Positions 34,009-42,998 of a DNA stretch of 64,000 nt are shown here, in pieces. Every line of letters starts with the position of its first letter. Position 1 is the first letter of the stretch. The notes under the pieces are model-generated. The model was not told the DNA's origin. It made no database searches and saw only the letters and a list, made by a program, of their open reading frames with translations. The stretch comes from Chamaesiphon sp041738715. GTDB taxonomy: Bacteria; Cyanobacteriota; Cyanobacteriia; Cyanobacteriales; Chamaesiphonaceae. The stretch is taken from contig JBGSPI010000087.1 of NCBI GenBank assembly GCA_041738715.1, positions 62,001-126,000 on the forward strand, in the 5' to 3' direction. The translations under genes were made by a program, and so were the position numbers.

Positions 34009-35886
34009 CTACATCGAAAGGACTTCTTGAATGGTTTTGTTGTAGATAATTCTGCCTGGAGTGGTAAAGATATATTGGGAGAGCAATTCACCGGAGGTGG
34101 TTTCCCGAATTCGGCGATATTTATAACGTTTGGTAATTGTACCGTCGCCCGTGTCGAGCGTCTCTAGTGGTTCAGTTTCTGGTTCGTCGGATTCCATCGG
34201 ACCGTCATATCTGACCCAGACAAAGTTGTGGATGTTGAGTTCTGCTCGATCGTAGGCACGGATTACATCTTCGAGATTTGAGAAATACCGTTCAGTCAAA
34301 TCTGGTAATGCGGGATTCTTCGCGGTGAGATAATAACAACCTAACACCATATCCTGGGACGGAGCCACAATCGGCGAACCAGTTGCTGGGGATAGAATAT
34401 TATTACTCGCGAGCATTAGCAATCTCGCTTCTGCTTGTGACTCTAAGGAGAGGGGCACGTGAACCGCCATTTGGTCGCCGTCAAAGTCAGCGTTAAATGC
34501 GGGACAGACCAGGGGATGGAGTTGAATGGCTCGACCCTCAACAATAATTGGTTCAAAGGCTTGAATCCCCAATCGGTGCAATGTTGGTGCCCGATTTAGC
34601 ATCACTGGATGTCCGGCGATGACTTCTTCTAGTACATCCCAAACACTCGCATCACCGCGTTGGATCAGTTTCTTCGCTGCTTTGATATTATTGACAAGAT
34701 TATTCTTGATTAACCGATGGATCACAAAGGGTTGGAATAATTCGATCGCCATTTCTCGCGGTAAGCCACACTGATGAATCTTCAGTTTTGGCCCGACGAC
34801 AATGACCGAACGACCGGAGTAATCTACCCGTTTACCGAGCAGGTTCTGCCGGAAACGTCCTTGTTTCCCTTCAATAATATCGGATAGAGATTTGAGGGCA
34901 CGGTTATTTGCCCCAACGACAGTCCGCCCCCGTCTACCATTATCGATCAGTGCATCAACGGCTTCTTGGAGCATCCGTTTTTCATTCCGCACGATGATTT
35001 CTGGTGCGAGAATTTCTTGCAATCTTGCCAGTCGGTTATTCCGGTTGATCACCCGTCGATACAGGTCATTTAAGTCGGAAGTTGCGAAACGTCCGCCGTC
35101 AAGTTGCACCATTGGGCGCAAGTCAGGGGGAATCACCGGAACATAACTGAGAATCATCCAATCAGGACGGCTTCCGGTAGCGATAAAGTTATCGATTACC
35201 CGCAGGCGTTTGATTAACTTCGCCCGTTTCTGCCCCTTGGATTCGCTGATTTGTTCACGGAGCTTTTCAGCCTCTTCTTCCAATTGCAGGTCTTCGAGGA
35301 GCCGCTGGACGGCTTCTGCGCCAATTCCAACTTCGACTCCCTCTAACTCTGAATCTTCACTATAAATACGTTCCTCGATTTCCAACCACTGTTCTTCTGT
35401 GAGTAGTTGTTTATACGCTAGGGTATCATCATTCCCCGGGGCGAGGACAACATAGGAGTTGAAATAGACGATTTGTTCGACATCTCGCAAGGGCATATCC
35501 AGCAGAATACTCAAGTAGCTGGGAATCCCTTTGAGATACCAGACATGAGATACTGGTGCAGCCAGTTTGATAAAGCCCATCCGGTGTCTCCGCACGCGGG
35601 ATTCGGTCACTTCTACCCCGCACCGTTCACAGACAATGCCACGATGGCGGACACGCTTGTACTTGCCACAATGACATTCCCAATCCTTGGCTGGACCAAA
35701 GATCCGTTCGCAAAATAAGCCGTCCATTTCCGGTTTTAATGTCCGGTAGTTAATGGTTTCCGGTTTGGTCACTTCACCGACTAGCTGACCATTGGGGAGG
35801 TTGCGGGAACCCCATTCGCGAATTCGATCAGGTGAAGCAATCCCAATTTTAACGTAATCAAACTTAGTTTCTAGCTTTTGACGCAT
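34009..35886 (-). CDS. rpoC1: RNA polymerase subunit gamma (RpoC1)
   Basis: 625 residues, the N-terminal part of beta'. It begins with the family opening (FDYVKIGIASPDRIREWG). A zinc ribbon is formed by CHCGKYKRVRHRGIVCERCG. The catalytic magnesium site NADFDGDQMAVHVPL is intact near residue 465. DYSGRSVIVVGPKLKIHQCGLPREMA is also diagnostic. It assembles with RpoB, RpoC2, alpha and omega. The spacer to rpoB (120 bases) contains a perfect 19-bp inverted repeat. Confidence 0.98.
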   Translation of the reverse strand: MRQKLETKFDYVKIGIASPDRIREWGSRNLPNGQLVGEVTKPETINYRTLKPEMDGLFCERIFGPAKDWECHCGKYKRVRHRGIVCERCGVEVTESRVRRHRMGFIKLAAPVSHVWYLKGIPSYLSILLDMPLRDVEQIVYFNSYVVLAPGNDDTLAYKQLLTEEQWLEIEERIYSEDSELEGVEVGIGAEAVQRLLEDLQLEEEAEKLREQISESKGQKRAKLIKRLRVIDNFIATGSRPDWMILSYVPVIPPDLRPMVQLDGGRFATSDLNDLYRRVINRNNRLARLQEILAPEIIVRNEKRMLQEAVDALIDNGRRGRTVVGANNRALKSLSDIIEGKQGRFRQNLLGKRVDYSGRSVIVVGPKLKIHQCGLPREMAIELFQPFVIHRLIKNNLVNNIKAAKKLIQRGDASVWDVLEEVIAGHPVMLNRAPTLHRLGIQAFEPIIVEGRAIQLHPLVCPAFNADFDGDQMAVHVPLSLESQAEARLLMLASNNILSPATGSPIVAPSQDMVLGCYYLTAKNPALPDLTERYFSNLEDVIRAYDRAELNIHNFVWVRYDGPMESDEPETEPLETLDTGDGTITKRYKYRRIRETTSGELLSQYIFTTPGRIIYNKTIQEVLSM

Positions 35887-35889
35887 AAT

Positions 35890-35999
35890 TTAGGCTTTAG
35901 GCTTTAGGGGTTAGACTTTAGGGATTAGACTTGAGGGGGTTAGGCATCAGGCAGACACTTAGGGGAACGCAGCGCATTCGCCTAAAGCCTAAAGCCTAA
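35890..35999. repeat. 19-bp perfect inverted repeat of CTTTAGG units in the rpoB-rpoC1 spacer
   Basis: TTAGGCTTTAGGCTTTAGG at 35890-35908 is perfectly inverted at 35981-35999. The 72-base loop holds more TTAG/TTTAGGG units and a small GC palindrome near 35966. It takes up nearly the whole spacer between the rpoB stop and the rpoC1 start. Confidence 0.88.
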
Positions 36000-36006
36000 T
36001 CCCTAA

Positions 36007-39000
36007 CTACACTTCTTCTAAATCTTCACCACGAGCGAAGGATTCATAAGTTGGGCGCGAAGGAGCACGGCGGGTGTTGATATCTGCCATTAAATCGACT
36101 TCCACATCACGGCTATCACCATCGGCAGTTTGCTCGACTTTATGGACAGCAATATCCAATCCAAGGGATTGTAACTCGCGCATGAGTACTTTAAATGACT
36201 CGGGAGTACCAGGGCTGGGGATAGATTTACCTTTAACGATCGCATTGAGGGCATCGTTCCGTCCTTGCATGTCATCAGACTTAACGGTGAGTAACTCTTG
36301 GAGTGTGTAAGCAGCACCGAAAGCTTCCAATGCCCATACTTCCATTTCCCCAAACCGTTGACCACCCTGTTGAGCTTTACCACCCAAGGGTTGTTGGGTA
36401 ACGAGCGAATAAGGGCCAGTAGAACGCGCGTGGATCTTGTCATCTACGAGGTGGACGAGTTTGAGCATATACGCTTTGCCGACAGTGACAGGTCTGTCGA
36501 AGGCTTCACCTGTCCGGCCATCATACACTGTGGTTTTACCTGGCTCATTTTCATCAAAAATCCAGGGTTTACCTTGGAGTTCTGCGGCGGCTTTGAGTTT
36601 CCCATGAACTGTCGATCGCGAGGCTTCTGGCGCGTACATTTCATCGAATGGGGTCACTTTAAACCGCAGGCCCAGATTGTGTCCCGCCCAACCGAGCAGA
36701 CATTCAAAGACCTGGCCAACATTCATCCGCGACGGTACACCGAGAGGATTGAGGACGATATCGACGGCGGTACCGTCGGGCAAGTAGGGCATATCTTCCA
36801 CAGGTAGAATTTTGGAAATAATCCCCTTATTTCCGTGGCGACCAGCCATTTTGTCCCCAACTTGGATCTTTCGTTTTTGGGCGACATAAATGCGGACAAC
36901 CATATTCGCCCCAGGGGGTAGTTCATCGCCCTGTTCCCGGGTAAATACGCGGACATCGACGACGCGGCCTTTTTCACCATTGGGTACCCGCAGGGAGTTG
37001 TCACGCACATCTCGCGCTTTTTCGCCAAAAATTGCCCGTAAAAGTTTTTCTTCTGGTGGTTGGTCGGATTCCCCTTTGGGAGTTACTTTACCAACCAGGA
37101 TGTCGCCAGAAGCTACCCAAGCACCTTTGCGAATAATCCCTGTTTCGTCAAGGTTTCGCAATGATTCTTCACTTACGTTGGGAATTTCGCGGGTAATTTC
37201 TTCGGGGCCGAGCTTGGTTTGACGTGCCTCGATCTCAAACTTCTCGATGTGGATACTGGTGTAGTAATCCTGTGAGACCAATTTCTCACTAATGAGGATT
37301 GCATCCTCATAGTTATAGCCTTCCCAAGGCATATAGGCAACGAGAATATTCTGTCCTAGCGCGAGTTCTCCACCTTCAGTTGCCGAACCATCAGCCAGTA
37401 CCTGACCAGCAACTACTCGATCGCCGATCTTAACTAGCGGACGCTGATTCAGGCAAGTATCCTGGTTGGAACGATGGTATTTTTGGAGGATGTAAGTCTG
37501 AACCTTGCCTTGATCGTCTTGCACTTTGATCGATTCAGCTTCGATAAAGGTGACAATCCCGTCAGCTTTCGCCACAATCACCATCCCAGAGTCGCGCGCA
37601 GCTTGAACTTCCAGTCCAGTACCGACGAGGGGACGTTCAGGGCGCAAGAGTGGCACTGCTTGACGTTGCATGTTGGAACCCATTAGGGCACGGTTAGCAT
37701 CATCATGTTCGAGGAAGGGAATCAGGGATGTCGCCACCGAAATAATCTGGACGGGCGAGATGGCTACATAGTCTACCTGATCGGGAGTAGTAGTCGTAAA
37801 CTCATGGCGATAGCGCACCGGAATCGTCGAACCTAAGATATACCCATTCTCATCAGTGGTAATATCTCCAGGTGCGACCCGCAAGTCATCCTCCTGATCC
37901 GCCGTCATGTATTCAGCTTCGAGTTCCCGCTTCACTCGACCATTTTCTACTGGTAAGAAAGGCGTTTCGATAAAGCCATACTGATTTACCCGTGCGTGAG
38001 TAGCTAGGGAACCAATCAAGCCAGCGTTAGGTCCTTCCGGTGTTTCGATCGGGCAAATCCGCCCGTAGTGGGAGGTGTGGATGTCCCGCACGGCAAAACC
38101 AGCCCGTTCTCTGGTTAAACCACCAGGACCTAATGCTGAGAGTCGGCGTTTGTGGGTCAACTCGGCGAGGGGATTGGTTTGATCCATAAACTGGGACAGT
38201 TGGGAAGAACCAAAAAATTCCTTCACCGCTGCCACTAAGGGTTTAGGATTGACCAAACTAGCTGGAGTCAAACTACTCGTCTCAGAAACCGTCATCCGTT
38301 CGCGGATAATCCGTTCTAACCGATTTAACCCAACCCGAATTTGGTTCTGGAGTAACTCACCGACAGAACGCACGCGGCGATTACCTAAGTGGTCGATGTC
38401 ATCGGTACTACCGATATCAAATTCGAGATTGATCAAATAATCGATCGCACACAAGATATCCTGGGGTGTTAGTACCCGCACGGCATCTGGTGTGGTTAGA
38501 CGTAATTTACGATTTAATTTATACCGTCCAACTTTACCTAGATCGTAACGTTTGGGATCAAAGAATCGTGAATCGAGCAGTTGTTGACCACCACTGACAG
38601 TAGGCGGCTCACCTGGACGCAACTTTTTATACAACTCCATCAAGGCTTCTTCTTCGGTCAGGTTGCCTTCTTTTTCGATGGTCTTCTGATAAAATTCGGG
38701 GTGACGCAGGGAGTCAAAAATCTCCCCGTCGGTTAATCCCAAAGCTTTTAATAGCACCTGTGCTGAAAGTTTACGGGTTTTATCGATCCGCACCCAGACA
38801 ATATCATTTTTGTCGGTCTCAAATTTCAGCCACGCGCCTCGGTTGGGAATTAATGACGCGCTATACGTCCGCCGACCATTTTTATCTAGCTCGGACTTAT
38901 AATAAACTCCTGGCGATCGGACGATTTGGTTGACAATTACCCGTTCAGCACCGTTGATAATGAATGTACCTCGATCGGTCATCAAGGGTAAGTCACCAAT

Positions 39001-39309
39001 GAAGACATCCTGCGTAATTATTTCGCTTTTGTTTTCTTTATTAATTAACTGAGTCGGCACATACATTTGGACTGCATAGCTAGCATCCCGCCGCTTCGCT
39101 TCATCTACGTCATATTTCGGCCGCTTGAGCTTATAGTTTTTGGCGAGAAACCGCAACTCCAGCTTCCCAGTATAATCTGTAATGGGTGAGAAGCTCTCCA
39201 ACTCTTCGATCAAGCCCTCTTCCAAAAACCAGCGAAAGCTAGAACGCTGAATCTCTACTAAATCGGGCAGCATGTAAGTGGATGCCGTAGTAGTAATCTG
39301 ACTAGTCAT
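36007..39309 (-). CDS. rpoB: RNA polymerase subunit beta (RpoB)
   Basis: 1100 residues, normal for cyanobacteria. It begins with LPDLVEIQRSSFRWFLEEGL. The rifampicin pocket region is intact (SQFMDQTNPLAELTHKRRLSALGPGGL). Active-site neighbours are GYNYEDAILISEKLV and KMAGRHGNKGIISKILP, and the C-terminal clamp contains GGKAQQGGQRFGEMEVWALEAFGAAYTL. It is the first polymerase gene of the rpoB-C1-C2 operon, downstream of tatD and rpsT. The 172-base gap to tatD shows no clear terminator, so it may hold its own promoter. Confidence 0.98.
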   Translation of the reverse strand: MTSQITTTASTYMLPDLVEIQRSSFRWFLEEGLIEELESFSPITDYTGKLELRFLAKNYKLKRPKYDVDEAKRRDASYAVQMYVPTQLINKENKSEIITQDVFIGDLPLMTDRGTFIINGAERVIVNQIVRSPGVYYKSELDKNGRRTYSASLIPNRGAWLKFETDKNDIVWVRIDKTRKLSAQVLLKALGLTDGEIFDSLRHPEFYQKTIEKEGNLTEEEALMELYKKLRPGEPPTVSGGQQLLDSRFFDPKRYDLGKVGRYKLNRKLRLTTPDAVRVLTPQDILCAIDYLINLEFDIGSTDDIDHLGNRRVRSVGELLQNQIRVGLNRLERIIRERMTVSETSSLTPASLVNPKPLVAAVKEFFGSSQLSQFMDQTNPLAELTHKRRLSALGPGGLTRERAGFAVRDIHTSHYGRICPIETPEGPNAGLIGSLATHARVNQYGFIETPFLPVENGRVKRELEAEYMTADQEDDLRVAPGDITTDENGYILGSTIPVRYRHEFTTTTPDQVDYVAISPVQIISVATSLIPFLEHDDANRALMGSNMQRQAVPLLRPERPLVGTGLEVQAARDSGMVIVAKADGIVTFIEAESIKVQDDQGKVQTYILQKYHRSNQDTCLNQRPLVKIGDRVVAGQVLADGSATEGGELALGQNILVAYMPWEGYNYEDAILISEKLVSQDYYTSIHIEKFEIEARQTKLGPEEITREIPNVSEESLRNLDETGIIRKGAWVASGDILVGKVTPKGESDQPPEEKLLRAIFGEKARDVRDNSLRVPNGEKGRVVDVRVFTREQGDELPPGANMVVRIYVAQKRKIQVGDKMAGRHGNKGIISKILPVEDMPYLPDGTAVDIVLNPLGVPSRMNVGQVFECLLGWAGHNLGLRFKVTPFDEMYAPEASRSTVHGKLKAAAELQGKPWIFDENEPGKTTVYDGRTGEAFDRPVTVGKAYMLKLVHLVDDKIHARSTGPYSLVTQQPLGGKAQQGGQRFGEMEVWALEAFGAAYTLQELLTVKSDDMQGRNDALNAIVKGKSIPSPGTPESFKVLMRELQSLGLDIAVHKVEQTADGDSRDVEVDLMADINTRRAPSRPTYESFARGEDLEEV

Positions 39310-39481
39310 AGTATTCCTCTTTAAGCGCGTTCTAATTGGATGCAGCGATCTGTGGCAGTTAATCAGTTATCAGTTCCAACTGGATGTTTAACTCTGAATC
39401 ATTATGAGTAAATAATTTAAGGTACGATGGAGGAAAATTTAATACGCTCTAAGATAGTGATAATTAATAATTAGCCAGCCG

Positions 39482-40276
39482 TTAACTAACCGTAGACAAT
39501 ACGGGCAATCTAAATAGTTGTCTGGCATTTGCAGTGGTAGTAGTGGCTAAGAGATCGAGACTTTCATGGCGCAACTCGGCTAGATAGGTTGCCACATGAC
39601 TGACAAAAGCAGGTTCATTCCGTTTGCCCCGTTTGGGTACGGGTGCCAAAAATGGGCAGTCGGTTTCCACTAGTAATCTATCCAATGGGACGATCTGGGC
39701 TGAAGCTTGAATCTGAGCAGCATTTTTGAAGGTGACAACCCCACTGAAACTAATATAGAACCCCAGATCGAGAAACCATTGAGTTTCGGATGGAGTTCCA
39801 GCCCAGCAGTGCATTACGCCCCGAACTTGCCCGAATTCAGACCAGAACTCTTGACAAACTTGGTGCATTATTGCCGCCGCATCTCGACAGTGGATAATTA
39901 CTGGCAAGTCTAGATCTTGAGCAATGTGTAGTTGTGATCTGAACACATCTATTTGCCAAGCTTGGTTATCAGCCTTGAAAAAGTCTAATCCCATTTCGCC
40001 GATCGCCACCACTCGCCGATCGCTACGCGCCAATTCTCGAATTGTATCGCCCAGATCGGATCGCCACTCACTCGCATCTAGAGGATGCAAGCCAACCGAA
40101 AAGAATAGTTCGGGCAACTTGTCTGCTAATGCTTGTGTCTTGGCAAACTCGGCTGGGGTAACACATGAATGCACAAGCTGCACGACCCCGGCTGCTCGCC
40201 AGCGATCGCGCACTGCATCTAAATCCGCCTCGAAGGCATCAAAGTTGATGTGAACGTGAGTGTCAATTAGCTGCAT
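39482..40276 (-). CDS. tatD: TatD-family metal-dependent hydrolase
   Basis: 264 residues. Metal ligands of the amidohydrolase barrel are seen in DTHVHINFD, the glutamate in IGEMGLDFF, VIIHCRDA, HCWAGTP and VETDCPFLAP. TatD proteins are 3'-5' DNA exonucleases or DNases linked to repair. The family position between rpsT and rpoB is conserved in many cyanobacteria. It follows rpsT after 59 bases on the same strand. Confidence 0.92.
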   Translation of the reverse strand: MQLIDTHVHINFDAFEADLDAVRDRWRAAGVVQLVHSCVTPAEFAKTQALADKLPELFFSVGLHPLDASEWRSDLGDTIRELARSDRRVVAIGEMGLDFFKADNQAWQIDVFRSQLHIAQDLDLPVIIHCRDAAAIMHQVCQEFWSEFGQVRGVMHCWAGTPSETQWFLDLGFYISFSGVVTFKNAAQIQASAQIVPLDRLLVETDCPFLAPVPKRGKRNEPAFVSHVATYLAELRHESLDLLATTTTANARQLFRLPVLSTVS

Positions 40277-40335
40277 TTAGCAAAAGACTTAAACTTGGGT
40301 TCGAGCGATCGATAGCTGAGGCAGGTTGAATCCCT

Positions 40336-40632
40336 CTAGCTAGCAGGAGCTACGGCAGTTTTAAGTGCTTTAGCTAGGCGAGCTTTTTTGTTTGCACCGT
40401 TGTTGCGATGCAACACGCCTTTTTGGACTGCTTTGTCGATTTTTTGATATGCTGCGGACATACTTTTTTGGACTTCAGCCGATGTTTCCGGCGTTGGTGC
40501 AGCGGTATGCTTTTCGACTGCTGCGAAGTAGGTCTTCATCAGAGTCCGTACCGCAGATTTATGAGACTTATTCCGAAGCCGATTCCGTTCGGCGATTTCG
40601 ACACGTTTGATTGCAGACTTAATATTTGCCAC
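40336..40632 (-). CDS. rpsT: 30S ribosomal protein S20
   Basis: 98 residues, basic: MANIKSAIKRVEIAERNRLRN, then SAVRTLMKTYFAAVEKH and the conserved VQKGVLHRNNGANKKARLAK. S20 binds 16S rRNA early in 30S assembly. It is the promoter-proximal gene of the rpsT-tatD-rpoBC1C2 cluster, with a plausible promoter about 55 bases upstream. Confidence 0.97.
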   Translation of the reverse strand: MANIKSAIKRVEIAERNRLRNKSHKSAVRTLMKTYFAAVEKHTAAPTPETSAEVQKSMSAAYQKIDKAVQKGVLHRNNGANKKARLAKALKTAVAPAS

Positions 40633-40685
40633 AGTTAGCCCTGGGAAAACTTACGTTTAAAAATTGACATAATGCCAGATTTAAT

Positions 40686-40715
40686 ATCATAGCATAGCCT
40701 TGAAGAATTTAACAA
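40686..40715 (-). promoter_or_regulatory. Candidate promoter of rpsT
   Basis: On the minus strand TTGTTA (40715-40710) and TATGAT (40691-40686) are 18 bases apart, with TG one base before the -10 box. The predicted start gives a leader of about 47 bases. The whole gap 40633-40965 holds only this, the divergent promoter and a small hairpin. Confidence 0.45.
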
Positions 40716-40767
40716 AAATATTTTTTTAGGTCAGTTTCACCTGAATTAATAGGACTAAAGTACCATT

Positions 40768-40788
40768 TTGACAAACTTATGATATAAT
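40768..40788 (+). promoter_or_regulatory. Candidate promoter of the DUF5895 gene
   Basis: TGATATAAT (40780-40788) is a perfect extended -10 element. A TTGACA at 40768-40773 is too close to act as its -35, but it lies 17 bases from a weaker TACTAG at 40791. The leader of about 170 bases contains the hairpin GCAGAA/TTCTGC (40825-40838). Confidence 0.45.
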
Positions 40789-40965
40789 TGTACTAGCAGA
40801 TGATAAATGCTTAAGGGCAATAGAGCAGAAAATTCTGCCTAGAATGCACCTTCAGCCTTCACTCAAAGCTAATTTCCCAAAATTGCAACAAGTGGCGTTG
40901 ACTCTTGGCAGAGAGCATCCACGCAGACTTGATCGACAAATTTTGGACTACCAGAGAGCAGATCT

Positions 40966-41865
40966 ATGAACTATTCTAAGACAAAAGTAACGCAAGACAA
41001 CACGACTAAATACGTTCACACCTTAGATCGAGAACCAATATCCAATCCAGATTCAACGCCCATAGCAATCCGCGATCGATTTGCAGAACCAGAATACATC
41101 AATCCCAATGCGCGTTTACCGAGAATTCAAGCCTTGCGGGGAGAAAACGGTGCAAGTGAGTGCGGTTATTTCATCACTGAAACAGAAATGGCCAAGGCTG
41201 GTTGGGGAGAGATTGATGAGCAAGAGTTAATAGTTTATGAATACAATAGTGGGGGCAAAGAGCGCGGATTATTGCTTCAATCACCTCGGATGTTAGTAGT
41301 GCCAAGATCGCCTTTATTTGCGTTCGACAGACATTTATCTCGTCAGGAAGAACGTTTAATAGTTGCAGGTCAATACAATAAGCAACTGTACAGTAACCGA
41401 GATAAATATGGTACCGCTCAGTGCTATGAAGTTTTACTATTAGATGCACAAAATCAACCCTTACATGAAATAGGATTAGCCTATGTCGCCAAAGGTGCAA
41501 ATCAGGCAAGTTTTAGTACACACTGGCAACAATTAGTTAGTGAAGTGACAAAGTGTCATGCGATCGCTAATTCAATCCCAGCGCGGGCTAAAGATGCCCG
41601 ATTTAATAGTCTTTGTGTATTTCAATTTACAGTCAAGCGAGAACTCGCTGGCAATAATGCTAAATCTCCAGCCTGTAAAGTAAATACTCATGTTGTACCT
41701 ACTCAAGAAAATTGGGAACAATTTTTCTTGGGGCGACAAGATCGAATTGCTGATCGATTTCTCAATTTATTAGCTCCGACCACAGAATTGGTTTTACCAA
41801 CAGCAAATATCTTGAGCTTAGTCGAACGATCCGCAGAGGTCGCCTTACCAGAAATCGCAGCATAG
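40966..41865 (+). CDS. DUF5895 family protein
   Basis: 299 residues, soluble, no signal peptide. It resembles the cyanobacterial DUF5895 family: LPRIQALRGENGASECGYFI, GLLLQSPRMLVVPRSPLF and the YGTAQCYEVLLLDAQNQPLHEIGLAYV core. The function is unknown; the fold and size recall single-copy proteins found near phage-like or plasmid functions, but nothing here supports that. It is monocistronic, with its own promoter-like sequence and a terminator hairpin downstream. Confidence 0.6.
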   Translation: MNYSKTKVTQDNTTKYVHTLDREPISNPDSTPIAIRDRFAEPEYINPNARLPRIQALRGENGASECGYFITETEMAKAGWGEIDEQELIVYEYNSGGKERGLLLQSPRMLVVPRSPLFAFDRHLSRQEERLIVAGQYNKQLYSNRDKYGTAQCYEVLLLDAQNQPLHEIGLAYVAKGANQASFSTHWQQLVSEVTKCHAIANSIPARAKDARFNSLCVFQFTVKRELAGNNAKSPACKVNTHVVPTQENWEQFFLGRQDRIADRFLNLLAPTTELVLPTANILSLVERSAEVALPEIAA

Positions 41866-41944
41866 TTTGAATATCAATCTAGCTAATATAGAAAGGGAAC
41901 GATCGTCTGCTTGAAAATTTGAAAACATAGAAATCAATCTTTAG

Positions 41945-41971
41945 CTTACACATTACCCCCAAATGTGTAAG
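41945..41971 (+). terminator. Intrinsic terminator of the DUF5895 gene
   Basis: CTTACACAT (41945-41953) pairs perfectly with ATGTGTAAG (41963-41971); ATTTTGTATT follows on the plus strand. It lies 80 bases after the stop. Confidence 0.7.
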
Positions 41972-42112
41972 ATTTTGTATTAAAACCAGACAATCGGTGA
42001 ATTTCTTGTATCCTAGTCGATAGAATCATTTGTACTGAGATCGATCGACTAGAGATTAATTGCTATTATAAATATTTACCTGTAGAATCTGGCTAAATTA
42101 TCATAAATAGAT

Positions 42113-42994
42113 ATGTCAAAAATTTTGTCAGGGATGGCGATAGCTACTTTGCTCATCACTTCGCCCGGTATCGTTCAAGCACAAGTACCTTCATCTATCA
42201 CCCCCACTCCTGCTCAATCTCCAACTACGCCACCTCGCCAGTCAGAATCTTCACCATCGGCAACACCACTCTCAACAGCCCCAGATTTGAACTTATTGGG
42301 TAAAGCAATCGGTTTATTCTGGCAAACAAATCGCGCTCAAACTGAATCACTGATTGTGATGAACCTACGCGATAAAAGTGCAGATATTAAAGTTTATGCC
42401 ACAATCAACACAATCGCCCAAACTGGTAATAAGTTTCGGACAGAGTTAAAATTTGCCCAGCCCGGAGCCACACCAACAGCAACTTATACAATCGTCTGTG
42501 ATGGTCAAAAAGTCTGGACTTATCGCCCAGATAAACGTCAATATGCGCAGACAACTTTTCCTAAATTTCAATCAGAGTCTTATTCATTCCTGATTGGAGC
42601 AGCTTCAATTTTCTTTTTGAGTATACCAGAAGCCGATCGCCAGGAAATCATTCAGGCATTAGTTAAAGATATAAATTTTTTAAATATGCTATCTCAAGAA
42701 GAGATTAAAGATTTACAAGGCAGTCAACGTCAGATTGAAGGACAAGATTATTATGTTTATTCCTATGAAGATAAAAAAGAAAATTGGAATTTCAATGGAT
42801 TTTTTAATCCCCAAACTGGCATGATCAAACAAATTGAGCTAGCGGGGAAAACTGCGGGGATGAATTTCACACTCACTGAAAAAATTCTCAATCGGAATAC
42901 CAAGGCAAAGATCGGTAGTAAAGTTTTTAGATTTTTACCACCGAAAGGGGTTAAAAAAGTTAAATCACTACCGATCGATTTACTTGGAGGTTAA
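42113..42994 (+). CDS. Exported LolA-like / DUF2092 protein
   Basis: 293 residues. The signal peptide (ILSGMAIATLLITSPGIVQA) is cleaved after AQA or nearby. A Pro/Thr/Ser-rich linker (about 25-60) precedes the domain. The rest has the LolA-like half-barrel pattern: ATINTIAQTGNKFRTELKF, TYTIVCDGQKVWTYRPDKRQYAQT, DYYVYSYEDKKENWNFNGFFNPQTGMIKQIEL. This matches DUF2092, periplasmic proteins related to lipoprotein carriers; lipid binding is inferred only from the fold. Its stop is four bases from that of the convergent hetZ gene. Confidence 0.7.
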   Translation: MSKILSGMAIATLLITSPGIVQAQVPSSITPTPAQSPTTPPRQSESSPSATPLSTAPDLNLLGKAIGLFWQTNRAQTESLIVMNLRDKSADIKVYATINTIAQTGNKFRTELKFAQPGATPTATYTIVCDGQKVWTYRPDKRQYAQTTFPKFQSESYSFLIGAASIFFLSIPEADRQEIIQALVKDINFLNMLSQEEIKDLQGSQRQIEGQDYYVYSYEDKKENWNFNGFFNPQTGMIKQIELAGKTAGMNFTLTEKILNRNTKAKIGSKVFRFLPPKGVKKVKSLPIDLLGG

Positions 42995-42998
42995 GCCA

